Origin: Tepidisphaeraceae bacterium
Lineage (GTDB): Bacteria > Planctomycetota > Phycisphaerae > Tepidisphaerales > Tepidisphaeraceae
DNA: 7,688 bases
Assembly (NCBI GenBank): GCA_025450555.1
Contig: JANWHF010000319.1
Span: 1-7,688, forward strand
Reading direction: 5' to 3'
Under the pieces are notes generated by a model. That model was given only the letters and a program-made list of their open reading frames with translations. It made no database searches and was not told the origin of the DNA. A program made the position numbers and the translations under genes. Below are positions 5,635 through 7,688 of the stretch, piece after piece; position 1 is the first letter of the stretch; the number at the start of each line of letters is the position of its first letter.

Positions 5635-5654
5635 TTGCGATCAGGACCAAGTGG

Positions 5655-5697
5655 AGAGATCGCCGGGAAACCTTGAGTCTTCCGGCGATCTTTCTTT
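5655..5697 (+). terminator. Intrinsic terminator after the BON-domain gene
   Basis: GATCGCCGG (5658-5666) and CCGGCGATC (5682-5690) form a perfect 9-bp stem around a 15-nt loop, extendable by outer A-T pairs, followed by TTTCTTTT. It ends the plus-strand transcript 20-60 bases after the stop codon. The same hairpin lies downstream of the convergent PilZ gene, but its minus-strand tail (TCTCCACTTGG) is T-poor, so it is less convincing in that direction. Confidence 0.88.
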
Positions 5698-5712
5698 TAC
5701 AGGATTTGTGAT

Positions 5713-6255
5713 TCAGGCAGCGAGATCGCGCGGGGCCCGGACCTGAAGCTCGTTGGCGATGAACTCGGCGCCAACGTCATAGGTGCCGCTCGCGTGAGGC
5801 TGGCACGTGACCACCTTGACGCGGCTCTGCCAGCGCATTGGGCCGACTTCGAGCTTGAGCAGGTAGCGCTCCCCCACCACCAGCGGCCGGCGGGTATGAA
5901 GGCCGACGCCTTTCAGCGAGATGTTGCTGAGATAACCGGCAGCCATCGGGCCGATGCCGGCAAAATTGGTTTCAGGGCGAATGGTCGCGCGCGCGACCAG
6001 AGTCTGTCGCACAGACCTGCGGCGTTCGATTCCAGGCGCGGATTGCACTGCGATTCTGGGAGTGGGCGCCAGCTCAACGGCGGCTAGATTTGCTGCATCT
6101 GCGGCACAAGCAATGGATGCCTCATCCGAGGCTTCATGCTCATCGTCATTGGCCGCATCGCCTGCGGCCTGCTGAACAGGCAGCACGGGCTCCTGCCATG
6201 ACTGGCGATCGAACCGCCGATTGAACGGAAACTCGTCGGGGAAGACGCTGCTCAT
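5713..6255 (-). CDS. PilZ-domain protein, predicted cyclic-di-GMP receptor
   Basis: The 180-residue protein carries a C-terminal PilZ domain (about 76-166). Both halves of the c-di-GMP binding signature are present: RxxxR as RRSVR (79-83) and [D/N]xSxxG as NISLKG (111-116), followed by VGLHTRRPLVVGERYLLKLE and a closing YDVGAEFI strand. PilZ proteins bind c-di-GMP and usually control motility, exopolysaccharide or adhesion. The N-terminal ~75 residues are low-complexity and acidic (DDEHEASDEAS), with no recognisable output domain, so it may work through protein contacts. ATG 6255 is preferred because GAGG lies six bases upstream; the in-frame ATG at 6267 overlaps that site. It lies 77 bases downstream of the Ig-repeat protein on the same strand with no terminator seen between, so co-transcription is possible. 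Confidence 0.85.
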   Translation of the reverse strand: MSSVFPDEFPFNRRFDRQSWQEPVLPVQQAAGDAANDDEHEASDEASIACAADAANLAAVELAPTPRIAVQSAPGIERRRSVRQTLVARATIRPETNFAGIGPMAAGYLSNISLKGVGLHTRRPLVVGERYLLKLEVGPMRWQSRVKVVTCQPHASGTYDVGAEFIANELQVRAPRDLAA

Positions 6256-6261
6256 ATCCCC

Positions 6262-6265
6262 CCTC
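6262..6265 (-). promoter_or_regulatory. GAGG ribosome binding site fixing the PilZ-gene start
   Basis: On the minus strand GAGG (within a run of Gs) is followed by six bases and then ATG 6255. An in-frame ATG at 6267-6265 partly overlaps this Shine-Dalgarno and has none of its own, so it is the less likely start. Confidence 0.55.
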
Positions 6266-6332
6266 ATCGGGCGGAATATGGAGCGACTGTAACGCCTGTT
6301 GCAGCTCTGAGATCGGGCGTCGCAACGTCCGA

Positions 6333-7688
6333 TTACTTACCGGCCTTCAGGATCGCGTTGAAAACCGTGTCGGCCTGGTTGCGCACTGGATTCGATCCAA
6401 AGAGGATGCCGTTCGGCGATCGGTTGTTCGCATCGTCCAGCAGGTCGAGCACGGTCTGCGTCGAGTTGTTGGCAACCCCAAAGGCGCTGCCGCTCTGGCC
6501 GACGTTCACGGTCGCGCCGCCCAGTCCGCCAGCGCTGGTCTGGAAGCCATAAGCGGCCGCGGTCGCGCCGCCGAGGGTCGTGGAGGTGGCATAGACGTCC
6601 AGCGCCACGTTCAGCATGTCCACCCAGGCGTTGGGCGCGAAGAACGAAGCGAGTTCCACATCGATGGCCACGGCCAGGTTGGATGCACCGGTAAAGTTAA
6701 AATATTGCGAGTGCGCCCCGAACAGGTTCGGGAAGCTGCCGGCCAGCCAGTTGCCCAGGCTCGTCGAGAAGATCGAGCCGTTGAAGCTGAGCAGCAAACT
6801 CAAGCCACTGGTGCGGTTCCAGAAGTTCTGCGAAAGCGTCTGGCCTGAACTGACCGCGCCGCTCGGCGGCGCGGTGACAAAGACTGAAACCGCAGCCGAC
6901 GTGCTGCCCTGGTCGTTGGCGTCGCCGTTATACGTGGCGGTGATGGAGTTCGCGCCAAGTACAAGAGCCGAGGTTGTGAAACTGGCCGAACCTCCAGAGA
7001 GCGCCGCGCTGCCGAGCAGCGTGCTGCCATCGCGGAACGTGACGGTTCCAGTCGCAACCATGCCCGGCTTCGACGCGACTGTCGCGGTGAAGCTCATATT
7101 CTGCCCAAGAACTCCGGTGCTGCTCGAAGCGGTCAAGGTGGTCTTTGTCGCAACGGGTGCGGCCAGCTTGATGAGCTGCGCCAAACCTGCCGACGCGCTA
7201 CCGGCGAAAGTCGCATCGCCGCTGTAGGTCGCGGTGATCGAATGCGATCCGAGCGACAAGGTTGACGTTTTAAAGGTTGCTTTGCCCGCGATGATCGTCG
7301 CGGTACCGAGCACGGTTGAGCCGTCGCTGAAAGTCACGGTACCGGTCGCGGACGAAGGAGTCACGGTTGCGGTAAAGGTGACGGCCGTTGCGAAGTTGGC
7401 GGTTGCCGACGATGAGGAAATGCCAACGCTGCTGCTGGCCTTATTGATGACTTCATCGAATGGCGCAGACGCGCTGGCGGCGTAGTTGCCGTCGCCGCCG
7501 TATTGAGCGGTGATCGTATGGCCGCCGGCTGAAAGCGTACTGGTTGAGAAGACGGCGCGACCCGTCGCATCGAGCGAGCCGGTGCCGAGAACCGTGGATC
7601 CATCAAGGAAAGTCACCGTGCCGGTCGGGCGAACGCTCTGGTTATCCGGGAAGCTCAGCGTCGCGCTGAACGTGATCGTCGAGCTACC
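6333..7688 (-). CDS. Surface protein with Ig-like repeats and a conserved C-terminal module (5' end outside window)
   Basis: The minus-strand frame is open to the right-hand edge, so only the last 451 residues are visible. They hold three tandem bacterial Ig-like domains of the Big_3 type (about 1-84, the first probably incomplete; 85-175; 179-273). Each has a GTVTFxDGSTxLG strand, a (T/S)xxLxxGxxxITAxYxGD strand and a Ser/Ala-rich linker. The last ~176 residues are different: FWNRTSGLSLL, a LGNWLAGSFPNLFG motif, LNVALDVYATSTTLGG, AYGF, GSAFGVANNSTQTVLDLLDDA and a closing RNQADTVFNAILKAGK. I recognise this C-terminal module from large extracellular proteins of planctomycetes, where its role is unknown; anchoring, export or ligand binding are guesses. 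The protein is probably secreted or surface-attached, but its signal peptide is not visible. The GTG at 7616 is internal, because homologous Ig sequence continues upstream of it. Confidence 0.85.
   Translation of the reverse strand, partial: GSSTITFSATLSFPDNQSVRPTGTVTFLDGSTVLGTGSLDATGRAVFSTSTLSAGGHTITAQYGGDGNYAASASAPFDEVINKASSSVGISSSSATANFATAVTFTATVTPSSATGTVTFSDGSTVLGTATIIAGKATFKTSTLSLGSHSITATYSGDATFAGSASAGLAQLIKLAAPVATKTTLTASSSTGVLGQNMSFTATVASKPGMVATGTVTFRDGSTLLGSAALSGGSASFTTSALVLGANSITATYNGDANDQGSTSAAVSVFVTAPPSGAVSSGQTLSQNFWNRTSGLSLLLSFNGSIFSTSLGNWLAGSFPNLFGAHSQYFNFTGASNLAVAIDVELASFFAPNAWVDMLNVALDVYATSTTLGGATAAAYGFQTSAGGLGGATVNVGQSGSAFGVANNSTQTVLDLLDDANNRSPNGILFGSNPVRNQADTVFNAILKAGK
6336..6863 (-). 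other. Uncharacterised C-terminal module of the Ig-repeat protein
   Basis: This is the DNA segment encoding the non-Ig final ~176 residues. Compared with the Ig repeats it is richer in Asn, Phe and Leu and has predicted helical stretches (VAIDVELASFFAPNAWVDML; TQTVLDLLDDANN; DTVFNAILKAG). It ends three residues after NAILK, typical of a complete natural C-terminus. The domain boundaries are estimates. Confidence 0.6.

Noticed and set aside
6616..7227. 203-codon plus-strand ORF opposite the Ig-repeat gene
   Set aside because: It is a complement shadow of the repeated Ig domains (Val/Ala/Pro-rich), without a ribosome binding site or family resemblance.
7614..7616. GTG at 7616 as the true start of the Ig-repeat protein
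   Set aside because: The same frame continues to the window edge with Ig-domain sequence (TITFSATL... PTGTVTF) that completes the first visible domain.

Overview
The window looks like chromosomal DNA from a GC-rich (roughly 60%) environmental bacterium, most likely a member of Planctomycetota (possibly Phycisphaerae or a relative). This assignment is inference. It rests on three things: a single-domain DUF3472 protein, a surface protein with Ig-like repeats ending in a C-terminal module that I associate mainly with planctomycete surface proteins, and an intergenic REP-like repeat (CACAGCCG-CCCT-CGGCTGTG type) of a kind common in Planctomycetota/Verrucomicrobiota. No phage, insertion sequence, CRISPR array, rRNA or tRNA is visible.

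Layout. Positions 1-279 are a non-coding leader with a striking run of TGC(A) elements spaced about one helical turn apart. It precedes ilvN (280-846, acetolactate synthase regulatory subunit), which has no ilvB beside it. Twelve bases later comes an exported DUF3472 protein (859-1698), then a short Tyr/His/Gly-rich lipoprotein (1834-2181) closed by a strong hairpin terminator (2220-2256). A 34-codon minus-strand ORF (2299-2403) with a good ribosome binding site runs into the same terminator from the other side; it would encode a one-helix membrane peptide. Positions 2404-2825 contain no recognisable gene, only an inverted pair of REP-like hairpins (2640-2717) and a -10-like box just upstream of lpdA.

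lpdA (2826-4238) encodes dihydrolipoyl dehydrogenase, the E3 component of 2-oxoacid dehydrogenase complexes, with all catalytic motifs present and no Shine-Dalgarno, suggesting a leaderless mRNA. After a 229-nt gap comes a 388-residue envelope protein (4468-5634) with two membrane-helix/DPxxGxxRR modules, a long polar Ala/Ser/Asp/Arg-rich helical stretch and a C-terminal BON domain. A terminator at 5655-5697 separates it from two minus-strand genes: a PilZ-domain protein (5713-6255), predicted to sense cyclic-di-GMP, and upstream of it the 3' end of a large Ig-repeat surface protein (6333-7688) whose start lies outside the window.

Functionally the window mixes core metabolism (branched-chain amino acid synthesis control, E3) with cell-envelope genes. 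The best leads are the phased repeat array in front of ilvN, the duplicated membrane module of the BON protein, the uncharacterised C-terminal module of the Ig-repeat protein next to a PilZ gene, the small membrane ORF, and the REP-like pair. None amounts to a demonstrable new multi-gene system from this sequence alone.
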